Of a stretch of 43,486 bases of DNA, positions 16,142-25,609 are shown piece by piece. This stretch comes from Desulfamplus sp. Its GTDB lineage: Bacteria; Desulfobacterota; Desulfobacteria; Desulfobacterales; Desulfobacteraceae. The stretch spans positions 1 to 43,486 of the forward strand of contig JADFZO010000018.1 of the NCBI GenBank assembly GCA_015232465.1, written 5' to 3'. The notes under the pieces were generated by a model. It did no database searches. It was not told the origin of the DNA and saw only the letters and a list, made by a program, of their open reading frames with translations. How positions within the stretch are numbered: the stretch's first letter is position 1; the number at the start of each line of letters is the position of its first letter. The translations under genes were made by a program, and so were the position numbers.

Positions 16142-17296
16142 ATGAAATTTTTACTGGGCACACAATACTTTGTCTATTTTGCTGTTCGAGGTGTTGTGCT
16201 GCCCTATTTTAATCTATTTTGCCACCATCTTGGCTTTTCTGGATTTGAAATTGGTCTTTTATCGTCAGTTCAGACAGCCTTCGTTATGATATTTCCAGTT
16301 CTTTGGGCTGTTGCTGCAGATAGATTTGATGCTCGAAAGCCAATATTTGTTATCTGCACGATTATCGCATCGCTTTTATGGTCTCTTTTATTTTTCACGC
16401 AAAATTTTTTTCCCATTCTTATTATTTTATCAATACAATCAATCTTTTATGCCCCAATTATCTCATTTCTTGAAGCCTTTGCTATGGATATTCTTGGCAA
16501 AGATAAGAAAAAATATGGCAAATCAAGGGTTTGGGGAACAATCTCTTTTATTGCAGTATCGCTCATTTTAGGCAAAGCTTTATCTGTATATTCAACATCA
16601 ATTATAGTGCCTTTAGTTCTCTTAGGTATGATAGCTCAATCAGCTCTTGCCTTTAAGATGCCAAATATTACACAAAAAAGGTCAGATTCCAAAATATCAT
16701 CGCCTCAAATATTAAATAGCTCATGGTCAGATTTTAGAGCTTTTTTCTCTTTACACACATCTCTATTTTTATTGGCAGCCTTTTTGATGTTGGTAAGTCA
16801 TGGGGCATATTATGGATTTTTTTCCATTTATTTAGAATCACTCGGATTTAGTACAGGTTTTATCGGTTTTGCCTGGGCAGTTGCCTCTTTTGCTGAGATT
16901 GGGGTTATGGTTTATGCTGACTCCATATTTGCACGAGTTGCTTTAAAAAAGGTGCTTGTTGTCTCATGCTTTTTTGCATTTGTCCGATGGATTCTTCTAT
17001 TTACAACAGACTCATCTGCATCATATTCAGTGATTCTTTTTTCTCAACTTTTACACGCTTTCACTTATGGCTCATTTCATATTGCAAGTATTTTAGCAAT
17101 TGATAAGTTATCTCCAGAAGGTACAACCTTTGGTCAAGCGGTCAATAATGCTATAACTTACGGTGCTGGTATAATGGTTGGTTTCTTTTTGAGCGGTATT
17201 TTTTACGACACTCTTCACGGGTATATATTTTTTGCAAGCTCATTTGTAGCCTTTGCAAGTGGTTTACTCATTCTTGCTGTCAGGTTTGATGCTTAA
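16142..17296 (+). CDS. MFS transporter (PPP/HcaT-like, MFS_1-like)
   Basis: Inner-membrane secondary transporter of 384 residues with about 12 hydrophobic segments. The loop between helices 2 and 3 (VAADRFDARKP) matches the MFS signature. The start VRGVVLPYFNLFCHHLGFSGFEIG and the half-way region resemble the phenylpropionate-permease-like (HcaT/PPP) subfamily. It begins 3 bases after korC with a TTAGGG stretch just upstream. Position at the end of the kor operon hints at uptake or export of an organic acid or nucleoside-like solute, but substrate cannot be read from sequence. Confidence 0.82.
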   Translation: MKFLLGTQYFVYFAVRGVVLPYFNLFCHHLGFSGFEIGLLSSVQTAFVMIFPVLWAVAADRFDARKPIFVICTIIASLLWSLLFFTQNFFPILIILSIQSIFYAPIISFLEAFAMDILGKDKKKYGKSRVWGTISFIAVSLILGKALSVYSTSIIVPLVLLGMIAQSALAFKMPNITQKRSDSKISSPQILNSSWSDFRAFFSLHTSLFLLAAFLMLVSHGAYYGFFSIYLESLGFSTGFIGFAWAVASFAEIGVMVYADSIFARVALKKVLVVSCFFAFVRWILLFTTDSSASYSVILFSQLLHAFTYGSFHIASILAIDKLSPEGTTFGQAVNNAITYGAGIMVGFFLSGIFYDTLHGYIFFASSFVAFASGLLILAVRFDA

Positions 17297-17419
17297 AGAT
17301 TTTTAGTTGATATTTTAGTTGAAAATTTTTTTTGAAAGTGTAAATGTAGTAATCAAAATAAATAAATAACAATGTCATAGAGTTAAAAATAAAATTTAGT
17401 AAACAAGGAGAAAAAAATT

Positions 17420-19774
17420 ATGTTTAAAAACATGAAACTTGGCACAAAAATCGGTTTGGGTTTTGGCTGTTTAATTGTTATTGCTATGCTACTTGGTGGT
17501 ATGGCTGTTATCAACATGCGTGGAGTTGCTACTGAATCGACAAAGCTTGCTAATGAGTATGTTCCAGAAGTTGATGTTGCCACCCAAATATACAGTGCCG
17601 CAAGCAGACTTATGTATGCCATGAGAGGCTATGGCTTTACTGAAGAAGACAATTTTTATAAAGATGCTCAATCAGAGATAAGAGAATTAGATTCTGCTAT
17701 CTCAAAAGCTGACGAGCTTCAAAAGAGTGCTGTTCACCTTGAAAAACTTGGTGAACAACTTAATGCTATCAGATCAGCAAAAGAGCAGTATAAAAATGCT
17801 ATGGATGAAACAGCAGAAATTATAACAAAAATTAAGCAGAGCCGTGCTTCATTAGAGAGCTATGCTGTTGAATATATGGAGAACAGTGCAGATTTTCTTA
17901 AAACCCAAAATGAAACCTTTAAAAGTGAGTTGTCATCAAGGCAGGAGAAGATAACCCTTGTTTCTGAACTTGCTGAGATAGGTTCAGAGGTGCGTGTTAC
18001 TAACTTTAAAGCACAAGCAACGAATGACATGGAGCTTATGCAAAAGGCTGTTGAAAAACTTAACTCTGTTATATCTATAATCTCTGATTTGAGAAAGAGC
18101 GTTAGAAATGAAGAAGATCAACGTAGAATGGATAATCTTGTTAATGCAACAACAGGTTATCAAGATGCGATGAAATCGTTTATTGCTGAATTTAAAAAAG
18201 GGGCATCTGAATTAGATAGAGCCATTGTGCAGGCTAAAGAGGCAATGGATAAGAACGCTGCTATCTATGTAACCAATTGTAATGAATTTTTAAAAGGTCA
18301 GCAGGAGAAGTTGACCAAAGATATGGTAGAGCGTCATTTTAAAATTACACTTACCAATGATATTGTTGATTTAGGTAATGATACTCAGCTTAAAGCTAAC
18401 CTATCTCAGGTAAAACGAGATCCCAAAATAATGGAAGAGGGTGAGAAAAATTTTGCTATTATCTCTGAAAAACTTAAAGCCCTTCGCGAAATTACAAGGC
18501 AGCAGGTAAACCTTGAGCAGATCAATAGTGTAGAGCAGGCTGGTAAATCGTACCAGCAGGCAATGGGAACACTACTTGCTGATTGGAACAAACTTCAAGA
18601 AATTGGAAAAACTCGTACAGAGGTAGGAAATGGATTGCTCAATGTTTGCTCAAATCTTGCTGAAGCTGGAATGGGTCACACTGCATCTATTGCGAAAAAT
18701 GCTATGGATTCTCTTAATCAATCATCAACTGTTATGATAATTGGTCTTGTGGTTGCTCTTGTTGTTGGTATTTTTCTTGCGTTTTACATTACAGTTAGCA
18801 TTACCCGTCCAATCAGACGCGTTATTGAGGGGCTTACACTTGGAAGTCAGCAGGTTGCCTCAGCCTCTGGTCAAGTTTCATCTGCAAGTCAGTCATTGGC
18901 AGAAGGCTCATCAGAGCAGGCAGCATCAATTGAGGAGACATCATCTTCATTGGAGGAGATGTCATCTATGACAAAGCAGAACTCTGATAATGCTGCTCAA
19001 GCTGATCTTCTTATGAAAGAGGCTAACTCAGTTGTTTCAAAGGCAAATGAGTCAATGACTCAATTGACAATCTCAATGGAGGATATCTCAAAAGCAAGTG
19101 ATGAGACTTCCAAGATTATCAAGACCATTGATGAGATTGCGTTCCAGACAAATCTTCTTGCCTTAAATGCTGCTGTTGAGGCTGCAAGGGCTGGGGAGGC
19201 TGGTGCTGGCTTTGCGGTTGTTGCTGAAGAGGTAAGAAATCTTGCCATGCGTTCTGCTGAAGCTGCAAAAAATACCGCAAGCCTTATTGAGGGCACTGTA
19301 ACTAAGGTGAGGGACGGCTCGTCTCTTGTTACAAAAACCAGCGAAGCATTTACCCAAGTTGCTTCAAGTTCAGCCAAAGTTGGAGAGCTTGTAGGTGAGA
19401 TTGCTGCTGCATCAAGAGAGCAATCAACTGGAATTGAGCAGGTAAATATTGCTGTATCTGAGATGGATAAAGTTATTCAGCAAAACGCTGCAAATGCTGA
19501 GGAGTCAGCAAGTGCATCTGAGGAGATGAATGCTCAAGCTGAGACAATGAACGATTTTGTAAATGAGCTTGTTGGACTTGTTGAGGGGAGCACAGTAGCT
19601 TTATCTGGTCGTAAAATGAGAAACATATCCTCTTACAAGACTAAGCCAAAGGCTGTTACCCATACTCCACATATTGGAAAATCTAAGCAGTTGAAATCTC
19701 ATACTAAAAAGGGGGAGGTGAGATCCGATCAGATAATTCCATTTGATGATGATGATGATTTCACAAATTTTTGA
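17420..19774 (+). CDS. Methyl-accepting chemotaxis protein with three-repeat helical periplasmic domain
   Basis: Chemoreceptor of 784 residues. It has TM1 (~11-32), a very long all-helical periplasmic region (~33-435), TM2 (~436-458), HAMP, and a signalling tip with core [20 protein letters not shown]. The periplasmic part resembles helical bimodular (HBM) sensors for small organic acids but appears to hold three repeats. Marker motifs are YKNAM (124), YQDAM (247) and YQQAM (378), and the second parts of repeats 1 and 2 share a DFLKTQNET / EFLKGQQEK stretch. The C-terminus ends in an acidic cluster and FTNF ([12 protein letters not shown]), a possible adaptor or CheR/CheB contact. AAGGAGAAAA precedes the ATG. 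It stands alone between the kor/MFS unit and a terminator. Confidence 0.9.
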   Translation: MFKNMKLGTKIGLGFGCLIVIAMLLGGMAVINMRGVATESTKLANEYVPEVDVATQIYSAASRLMYAMRGYGFTEEDNFYKDAQSEIRELDSAISKADELQKSAVHLEKLGEQLNAIRSAKEQYKNAMDETAEIITKIKQSRASLESYAVEYMENSADFLKTQNETFKSELSSRQEKITLVSELAEIGSEVRVTNFKAQATNDMELMQKAVEKLNSVISIISDLRKSVRNEEDQRRMDNLVNATTGYQDAMKSFIAEFKKGASELDRAIVQAKEAMDKNAAIYVTNCNEFLKGQQEKLTKDMVERHFKITLTNDIVDLGNDTQLKANLSQVKRDPKIMEEGEKNFAIISEKLKALREITRQQVNLEQINSVEQAGKSYQQAMGTLLADWNKLQEIGKTRTEVGNGLLNVCSNLAEAGMGHTASIAKNAMDSLNQSSTVMIIGLVVALVVGIFLAFYITVSITRPIRRVIEGLTLGSQQVASASGQVSSASQSLAEGSSEQAASIEETSSSLEEMSSMTKQNSDNAAQADLLMKEANSVVSKANESMTQLTISMEDISKASDETSKIIKTIDEIAFQTNLLALNAAVEAARAGEAGAGFAVVAEEVRNLAMRSAEAAKNTASLIEGTVTKVRDGSSLVTKTSEAFTQVASSSAKVGELVGEIAAASREQSTGIEQVNIAVSEMDKVIQQNAANAEESASASEEMNAQAETMNDFVNELVGLVEGSTVALSGRKMRNISSYKTKPKAVTHTPHIGKSKQLKSHTKKGEVRSDQIIPFDDDDDFTNF

Positions 19775-19843
19775 TATGGGTTGCCTGAGACTACCATAAT
19801 TGAGGTAATACATTTTCAGTATTGAACAAAAAGAGTAAACTTA

Positions 19844-19876
19844 AAAGAGGGGTTCAGAAGGTTTGAACCCCTCTTT
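19844..19876. terminator. Strong intrinsic terminator-like hairpin between the MCP gene and trpB
   Basis: AAAGAGGGGTTCA (19844-19856) and TGAACCCCTCTTT (19864-19876) form a perfect 13-base-pair stem with a 7-base loop. The U-run is short (TTT within the arm, then AGTTCG). It sits 70 bases after the chemoreceptor stop and 46 bases before trpB, so it most likely ends the MCP transcript. No Trp-rich leader peptide was found, which argues against trp attenuation. Confidence 0.7.
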
Positions 19877-19922
19877 AGTTCGTTGTTGTTTTTATGATGC
19901 TTAAAATTTAAGGAGATAAGAG

Positions 19923-21149
19923 ATGAGTAATGACAGAGGCTATTATGGGGAGTTTGGTGGCGAGTTTATACCAGAAATTCTTGTTGCCACATTTGATGAG
20001 TTGAAACAATATTTTAGGCAAATTAAAGATGATCCAGCATTCTGGCAGACCTACTCAGACCTTATGTCAAACTACTCATGCAGACCAACTCCTCTGACAT
20101 TTGCCGAAAACCTGACTCGTCACTTTGGTGGAGCAAAGATATATATCAAGCGAGAAGATTTAAACCACACAGGTGCACACAAAGCAAACAACGTAATGGG
20201 GCAGGGGCTTTTGGTTAAGCGAATGGGCAAGACCCGCGTTATTGCAGAGACTGGAGCTGGTCAGCATGGAGTTGCAACTGCCACTATGGCTGCAAAGTTT
20301 GGGTTTGAATGCACTATTTACATGGGCGAAGTTGATGTAAAACGGCAGCGTCCAAATGTCTTTTGGATGGAGCAGATGGGGGCAACTGTTGTGCCTGTAA
20401 CTGATGGGACTCGCATACTTAAAGATGCAATTAACGAGGCGTTTCGCGATTGGGTTACAAACATGGATAATACCCATTACGTTTTAGGAACAGCTTGCGG
20501 ACCTAACCCATTTCCTGAAATGGTCTCTTTTTTTCAATCAATAATTGGAAAAGAGGCTCGTCAGCAGATACTAAAATTGGAGGGGAAACTTCCAACCCGC
20601 ATCTTTGCATGTGTTGGGGGAGGCTCAAATGCAATGGGGCTTTTTCAGGGTTTTCCTGATAAATCTGTTGAGTGCGTTGGCGTTGAGGCAGCAGGGCACG
20701 GACTTAACACAGGCAAACACGCTTCACGCCTCTGCTCGCCTGATGCCACAGTTGGGGTTGCACAAGGCTATAAAACATATTTTCTTCAAAATAGTGATGG
20801 ACAAATGAGAGAGACCCACTCAATTGCTGCTGGTCTTGATTATGTTGGTGTTTCGCCAATTTTATCAAGAATGCACCAAAAAGGTGAGGCAAGGTTTGAA
20901 TCTGCAACTGATAAAGAGGTTATTGATGCTGTAAAGCTCACAATGCAAAAGGAGGGGATAATCCCAGCTTTAGAGTCTGCCCACGCCTTTGCAGGGGCAT
21001 TTAGAGAGGCAGCAGAGCTTTCATCAGATGATATAATCATTATTAATCAATCAGGCAGGGGCGATAAAGATATTTTTACAATTGCAGATGCGTTTGGTGA
21101 TCCAAATTGGAGAGAGTTTATTAAGGCTAAGGCATTAGATTACATATAA
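19923..21149 (+). CDS. trpB: Tryptophan synthase beta subunit
   Basis: Condenses indole with serine using PLP to form tryptophan. The 408-residue protein is a TrpB1 with the PLP lysine in HTGAHKANN (K87), E109 in AETGAGQHG, the phosphate-binding CVGGGSNAMG and a C-terminal NQSGRGDKD. An AAGGAGATAAG ribosome-binding site precedes the ATG. Only trpB and trpA are present; the earlier trp genes are not in the window. The upstream hairpin (19844-19876) separates it from the chemoreceptor, so it should have its own promoter within the remaining 46 bases or rely on read-through. Confidence 0.96.
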   Translation: MSNDRGYYGEFGGEFIPEILVATFDELKQYFRQIKDDPAFWQTYSDLMSNYSCRPTPLTFAENLTRHFGGAKIYIKREDLNHTGAHKANNVMGQGLLVKRMGKTRVIAETGAGQHGVATATMAAKFGFECTIYMGEVDVKRQRPNVFWMEQMGATVVPVTDGTRILKDAINEAFRDWVTNMDNTHYVLGTACGPNPFPEMVSFFQSIIGKEARQQILKLEGKLPTRIFACVGGGSNAMGLFQGFPDKSVECVGVEAAGHGLNTGKHASRLCSPDATVGVAQGYKTYFLQNSDGQMRETHSIAAGLDYVGVSPILSRMHQKGEARFESATDKEVIDAVKLTMQKEGIIPALESAHAFAGAFREAAELSSDDIIIINQSGRGDKDIFTIADAFGDPNWREFIKAKALDYI

Positions 21150-21177
21150 CTATATAAAATCATTAATAAAATTAAAG

Positions 21178-21948
21178 ATGGTGAACCAAATGGTTGAAAA
21201 ATATATTAAAGAGCGTCTTAAAACAAAAGAGATTTTACTTATGACCCATATTGTTGTGGGTTACCCCTCACTTGATGCCTCAATGCAGATTGTGGAGAGT
21301 ATGGTTGAGGCTGGAGTTGATCTGATGGAGCTTCAAATTCCTTTCTCTGAACCTATGGCTGATGGTCCTGTCATTTTAAAGGCAAACCAAAAAGCCCTTG
21401 AATCTGGCATAAGAGTCAAAGATTGCCTTGAGTTTGCCAGAAAAGTTGCATCACGTTTTGATATTCCATTTTTGTTTATGACCTATTACAATATTTTGTA
21501 TAAATATGGGGTTCAAAGTTTTGTAGAAAATATGGCAAAAATCGGAATAAAAGGGGCTATTATTCCAGACCTTCCGCCAGAAGAGGGGGCTGATTATGCA
21601 GAGGCAATGCAAAATAGTGAACTTTGCCCTATCTATATTTTCTCTCCAACTACAACTGACGAGCGTATGCAGTATCTATCATCTTGCGGCAAAGGTTTTA
21701 TCTACTGCATGGCAAGAAAAGGTGTTACTGGAAAAGAGACCCAATTTTCAGACGAGATTGAAGGTTATCTTAAAAGGTGCAGAGCTAATACAGAGCTGCC
21801 CTTAGCTGTTGGATTTGGCGTTAAAGATGGGTCAGATGTCGATTATCTTAAAGGAAAAGCTGATATTGCTGTAATTGGCTCGCAAACCATAAGGCTTGTA
21901 GATGAAAAAGGGGTTGGAGCAGTTGGCGATTTTATAAGAGCGTTGTAA
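21178..21948 (+). CDS. trpA: Tryptophan synthase alpha subunit
   Basis: Cleaves indole-3-glycerol phosphate to indole and glyceraldehyde 3-phosphate and channels indole to TrpB. The 256 residues contain the catalytic pair in ELQIPFSEPMADGP (E51 and D62, equivalent to E49 and D60 of Escherichia coli). The usual GIPFSDP reads QIPFSEP, a variant seen in some lineages that keeps the catalytic residues. Loop 6 carries ARKGVTG. An in-frame ATG at 21190 is an alternative start. It lies 28 bases after trpB and converges with the HD-domain gene on the other strand. Confidence 0.94.
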   Translation: MVNQMVEKYIKERLKTKEILLMTHIVVGYPSLDASMQIVESMVEAGVDLMELQIPFSEPMADGPVILKANQKALESGIRVKDCLEFARKVASRFDIPFLFMTYYNILYKYGVQSFVENMAKIGIKGAIIPDLPPEEGADYAEAMQNSELCPIYIFSPTTTDERMQYLSSCGKGFIYCMARKGVTGKETQFSDEIEGYLKRCRANTELPLAVGFGVKDGSDVDYLKGKADIAVIGSQTIRLVDEKGVGAVGDFIRAL

Positions 21949-21994
21949 TAGGTAATTATCCTGCCCGTTTGCTTGTTCTGTTTTGAGTAAAAAT

Positions 21995-23404
21995 TTATGT
22001 GATGTATTTATGATTGAGTAAAATGCGTGGGGGGATTGTAAGTTTTCGTTCAGTCTGCTTGGTTTTATGGTTAAAAATCACGCACTCTAACGGCTCTTCA
22101 ATGTGCGAAGATGGATTTATAATAACCCCACGATGACTCTTCTGGTATGCCTCTTTTTCGTTTACGATAAATTTATCCTTTTGGTAGTATGTATCAAGCA
22201 TCTCATCTGAAATCCTAAAAATCATATTTTTAGGAAGAAAGGTCTTTACAACAAACTGAATCAGCTTATCTAAATACGGGGGATAAAAAAAATCCCCATT
22301 TTTATTGTCATTTGTCATAATATCAATTGTTTTGCCAATAGATGATGCTTTTTTATAGACCCTCTCTGCTGTTATCGCTTCAAAGGTATCTGTGATGTTC
22401 ATCAAACGATAATATTTTACTGTGGCATCGTAAATATCACGTATTCTGTTTTGGGCTTCTGGTATTAGATAATCAAAAAAAGAAAATTTAGTATCATGGC
22501 TTATGCTGTAACTTTGGGGAATATCTTTATTCTCTTTAATGTGGTGCATTGCCATAACAAAAGGCTCAAATTCAAGATTTTTTTGGTTATTCGAGCTTAG
22601 AATGTAGGATAGCAAAACATGGCTCTTCATAATATCGCTCTCAAGCTGGCTAAGTCGCCCGTTTTTGTAGATTATATCTTTTGGAATCAGAGCTTTACCG
22701 CAATCGTGAGCCATGCAGATAATGCTCAATTTTTTGCAATCTGACTCATCAAAATCATCTAACTCAACTGCTAAAACAAGCGAAATCCACGCTGTTTTAA
22801 GGCTATGCTCAATTGTCTCCCCTATTTGATCTTTTCTTAGTTGAAATTGGTGCTGCTCATTTTCAATCAATCGTTTAAGTGCTGCCGCTGTCCCAATATA
22901 CTTTTTATCTGATGTTATAACGCTATTGGCAAACTCTAAATAGCCTTTAACTTGCTGGTAGTGGCTTTGAAATGCCTCTATATTGTTTTGTGTCAATGCA
23001 TTAGATAAAAATGTATGGACACTCTGCTGTATTATTGGGACATCCTCTTTTTTAATGCTATCTAAAAATTCAGTTTTGCTCTTTATAATCTCACTTATAG
23101 TTGCATCAAGAGCTATATTTTTCTCATCATCTGTTACATCACGACTGTTGACCTTAAAGTTTATTTTTAGCTCATCAAAAACTCTAAGAAGTCCGATAGT
23201 TATTGGGGTATTTGCTGCAGCAATTAGATCGTTTTTATAATATGTATTAAGAGCGAGCTGTTTTCCAAGAATTGGGGTAAATATTGGGCGATACTTCTCT
23301 GTAAAAACTCCATTTTCAGCATCTTTAAATATGCTCTCATGTGAACCCAATCTGCCAAGTGGAAAGTAGAGAAGCTGATTACTATCGTTTGTGTTGTCTG
23401 CCAA
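21995..23404 (-). CDS. HD-domain protein related to HD-GYP c-di-GMP phosphodiesterases, degenerate GYP motif
   Basis: The 469-residue protein has an N-terminal region of unknown fold (1-~190) and an HD-GYP-like domain. Visible are H200, AHDCGKALIPKDIIYKNG (232-249, HD at 233-234), SHVLLS (H262), MHHIKENKDIP (287-288 His pair) and DTFEAITAERVYKK. Most metal-ligand positions are kept, but the HHExxxGxGYP segment is replaced, so c-di-GMP hydrolysis is uncertain. A C-terminal PilZ-like or unknown tail follows. The start is TTG at 23404 with AAAGGG 9 bases upstream. It is divergent from the RlmK-like gene and convergent with trpA, so probably monocistronic. Confidence 0.75.
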   Translation of the reverse strand: MADNTNDSNQLLYFPLGRLGSHESIFKDAENGVFTEKYRPIFTPILGKQLALNTYYKNDLIAAANTPITIGLLRVFDELKINFKVNSRDVTDDEKNIALDATISEIIKSKTEFLDSIKKEDVPIIQQSVHTFLSNALTQNNIEAFQSHYQQVKGYLEFANSVITSDKKYIGTAAALKRLIENEQHQFQLRKDQIGETIEHSLKTAWISLVLAVELDDFDESDCKKLSIICMAHDCGKALIPKDIIYKNGRLSQLESDIMKSHVLLSYILSSNNQKNLEFEPFVMAMHHIKENKDIPQSYSISHDTKFSFFDYLIPEAQNRIRDIYDATVKYYRLMNITDTFEAITAERVYKKASSIGKTIDIMTNDNKNGDFFYPPYLDKLIQFVVKTFLPKNMIFRISDEMLDTYYQKDKFIVNEKEAYQKSHRGVIINPSSHIEEPLECVIFNHKTKQTERKLTIPPRILLNHKYIT

Positions 23405-23440
23405 ATTTTATAACCCTTTAAAGTTTAACGATTATCCATT

Positions 23441-23469
23441 TTGACGATATTTTGAAAATCTGATATTAA
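23441..23469 (+). promoter_or_regulatory. Sigma-70-type promoter for the RlmK-like gene
   Basis: TTGACG (23441-23446) and TATTAA (23464-23469) are spaced by exactly 17 bases in the divergent gap. Transcription would begin near 23476, giving a leader of about 55 bases with AGGAAG before the GTG start. Confidence 0.5.
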
Positions 23470-23531
23470 TTGAACATAAACGATCAAGCAATTGTTTTTT
23501 TATGAAGTAACTCTAACTAAAGGAAGACGAA

Positions 23532-24632
23532 GTGGTGAAACCGCAAAATGGCAATTTTTCAGAAGAGAAATATCGTAATCAGGCATTAATGCTCTCAAAC
23601 AGAGTCAACAAGAGGTATAAGCATTTAGCTAAACGATACGCAAAACAAAATATTGAGATATTTAGGCTCTACGATTGGGATATACCAGAGATAAATGCTG
23701 TTATTGATTGGTATGCTGGGCATCTTGTTGTTGCAGAATATATAAAAAAAAATATAAATCCGCTCTGGCTTCCAATGATGGCTGAGGCAGTTGCAGGTGC
23801 ACTTGGCGTTGAGATGGAAAAGGTGCATCTCAAACAGCGGCACACTGGATACCAAGATGGGAGACGATATGAGCCAATTGCAAATAAAGATAAAAAGATC
23901 GTCATGTCAGAAAGAGACCTTAAATTTTATATAAATCTTGATGATTATGTAGATACAGGGCTTTTTGCAGATCATAGAGATACACGGCTTATGGTAAGAG
24001 ATATGGCACAAGCAAAAGATTTTCTAAATCTTTACTGCTACACAGCCTCTTTTTCGTGCTATGCAGCAAAAGGGGGGGCAAAATCAACCGTGTCAGTTGA
24101 CAGATCAGAAAGGGCAATTCAGTGGGCAAAAGAGAACATGGAGCTAAACAGCATTGTGGTAGAGAGCAGGTTTTCAAACCAAGAGATGGTAAAAAATCAG
24201 AAAAATATCCTTATCAAAGCTGACACATTTGAGTTTCTTCAAAAGGCAAAGAAAAAGGGGCAGATGTTTGATTTAGCTGTGGTTGATCCACCATCATTTT
24301 CAAGCAGCAAAGATTCAAAAAGTATAGATTTAAAATACCATTTTGATATTGCAAAAGATCACATAAAACTGCTCGCTGATATTATTGAGCTTATGCGTAA
24401 AGGGTCTGAATCTATAATCTTTTTTTCAACAAACCATCAAGATTTTAATTTAGGGACAAAACAGCTCTTATCAATTGAAAGCTCAGATCAAAGATTAGAC
24501 GAGGCAGCCTCAAATACTACTAAGAGCAGAGCAATCAAAGAGATTAAAGAGATTACAGATTCAACGATTCCAGAAGATTACAAAACACCAAAAAAACAGA
24601 TACACAGATGTTGGAAAATTACCCTTTTATGA
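23532..24632 (+). CDS. rlmK: RlmK-like 23S rRNA guanine-N7 methyltransferase (standalone)
   Basis: Class I SAM-dependent methyltransferase that matches the RlmK half of the E. coli RlmKL fusion, which makes m7G2069 in 23S rRNA. Shared landmarks are NRVNKRYKHLAK, IEIFRLYDWDIPE (41-53), NLDDYVDTGLFADHRDTR (135-152), the SAM-binding FLNLYCYTASFSCYAA (164-179), SVDRSERAI, the catalytic VVDPPSFS (250-257) and the end QIHRCWKI. The THUMP and RlmL parts are absent, so the target may be the same or another guanine. The start is GTG (23532 or 23535) after AGGAAG. It ends 1 base from the convergent lipoprotein gene. Confidence 0.8.
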   Translation: MVKPQNGNFSEEKYRNQALMLSNRVNKRYKHLAKRYAKQNIEIFRLYDWDIPEINAVIDWYAGHLVVAEYIKKNINPLWLPMMAEAVAGALGVEMEKVHLKQRHTGYQDGRRYEPIANKDKKIVMSERDLKFYINLDDYVDTGLFADHRDTRLMVRDMAQAKDFLNLYCYTASFSCYAAKGGAKSTVSVDRSERAIQWAKENMELNSIVVESRFSNQEMVKNQKNILIKADTFEFLQKAKKKGQMFDLAVVDPPSFSSSKDSKSIDLKYHFDIAKDHIKLLADIIELMRKGSESIIFFSTNHQDFNLGTKQLLSIESSDQRLDEAASNTTKSRAIKEIKEITDSTIPEDYKTPKKQIHRCWKITLL

Positions 24633-24633
24633 G

Positions 24634-25236
24634 CTACTCAAATAGATTTTCGCTCTCTATTTTTCCGCCGCTTTTACTGTTAAAGCCAGAGTCTGAATCT
24701 GATGAACTAAAACCAGAATTGGAGGGCGGGGTATTAAATGAGTTTGAAGATGTATCGCCTCCTCCAAATGAGGGTGCAACTCCAATCTCTGCATAGGTGT
24801 AATACTCTTTTTCGCGAAGTGTTATAACTGACCATCTTGATGATTTTTGAAAAATAAGAATTGTGGCTGCTGGTGATCTTATCTGACTTATAATATTCCA
24901 GCCATCTTTTTGCATATTGTTATTAAAAAACTTTAAAAGAGACTCTTTGCTTATTCTCCCCTTTACAGTGATTATCCCAGAGGTCTGTCCTGGCGTGCTC
25001 ACTACAAAAGTTGAGCTATCATCAATCTTCATATCTCGTGGAACAAGAACATCTTCAAAATCATAATATACACCATTTGACTGCTGCGAAGTTTTAGATG
25101 TAGCACTTTTTTTACTTGATCCTGAAAATAGGTTATTACTACAACCAGTAACAAACAAGATCGCCACAACTGCTAAAGATACTGTTGACAAGTTTATTAA
25201 AAAACCTAAATATTTGATCGAATAGTCAGAAGACAT
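24634..25236 (-). CDS. Lipoprotein of unknown function with Gly/Ser-rich tail
   Basis: Secreted lipoprotein of 200 residues. A short basic start, a hydrophobic stretch and the lipobox LFVTGC (C32) are followed by a Ser/Lys/Gln linker. A compact conserved-looking domain spans ~55-158 (DVLVPRDMKID to YYTYAEIGVAPS), and the tail is low-complexity Ser/Gly/Asn/Asp. The frame has an earlier ATG at 25248, but that codon is part of an ATGGAG sequence whose GGAG sits 6 bases before the ATG at 25236. A perfect TATAAT (25264-25259) lies so close that the second start is much more likely. I recognise the general envelope-lipoprotein type but no specific function. Confidence 0.72.
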   Translation of the reverse strand: MSSDYSIKYLGFLINLSTVSLAVVAILFVTGCSNNLFSGSSKKSATSKTSQQSNGVYYDFEDVLVPRDMKIDDSSTFVVSTPGQTSGIITVKGRISKESLLKFFNNNMQKDGWNIISQIRSPAATILIFQKSSRWSVITLREKEYYTYAEIGVAPSFGGGDTSSNSFNTPPSNSGFSSSDSDSGFNSKSGGKIESENLFE

Positions 25237-25263
25237 TTTTAACTCCATAATGTTTTAAATTAT

Positions 25264-25298
25264 AAACCATGAAAATCCATAGTTAATTTTCATGGTTT
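25264..25298. repeat. 13-bp perfect inverted repeat between yqaE and the lipoprotein gene
   Basis: AAACCATGAAAAT (25264-25276) and ATTTTCATGGTTT (25286-25298) pair perfectly around a 9-base loop. On the minus strand it lies downstream of yqaE and overlaps the -10 box of the lipoprotein promoter at 25259-25264. It may be a terminator for yqaE, an operator, or both. Confidence 0.6.
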
Positions 25299-25367
25299 TA
25301 TTATTTTAAAGGGCTGAAATGGCTTAACGCAAGAAGATTGTAATTAATATTTCCTTGCCAAAACCCT

Positions 25368-25556
25368 TTACTCTTTAGCCTTTGGAACAGCTACTGCATA
25401 GCTTTTTGCAATTACCCATACAGCATGGACAACGCCAGGCAGATAGCCAAGCAGTGTCAATACAATGTTTATCCAGAACTGTTTGCTAATTCCAACCTCA
25501 ATGAAAACCCCAAGAGGTGGCAAAAGAACAGCCAATATAATTTTCATTAGCTCCAT
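25368..25556 (-). CDS. YqaE/Pmp3-family small membrane protein
   Basis: A 62-residue peptide with two transmembrane helices. The family pattern ILAVLLPPLGVFIEVG (7-22) and the LTLLGYLPGVVHAVWVI hairpin identify the Pmp3/YqaE family (PF01679), linked to stress and membrane potential in other organisms. GGAG lies 9 bases before the first ATG; the second ATG (3 residues later) would be too close. It stands alone, in a gap of 226 bases upstream and 131 bases downstream, so it probably has its own promoter. Confidence 0.87.
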   Translation of the reverse strand: MELMKIILAVLLPPLGVFIEVGISKQFWINIVLTLLGYLPGVVHAVWVIAKSYAVAVPKAKE

Positions 25557-25609
25557 AGTTATTCGCTCCTTTTAAAAATAGATAGACTTTAATTGGTTAA
25601 AAGTAACTC

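Noticed and set aside
19060..19377. Open frame antisense to the second chemoreceptor
   Set aside because: Same type of shadow as in the first receptor, with matching antisense sequence.
19775..19922. Trp attenuator before trpB
   Set aside because: There is no leader peptide with tandem Trp codons and no alternative pairing partner; the hairpin is better explained as the terminator of the chemoreceptor gene.
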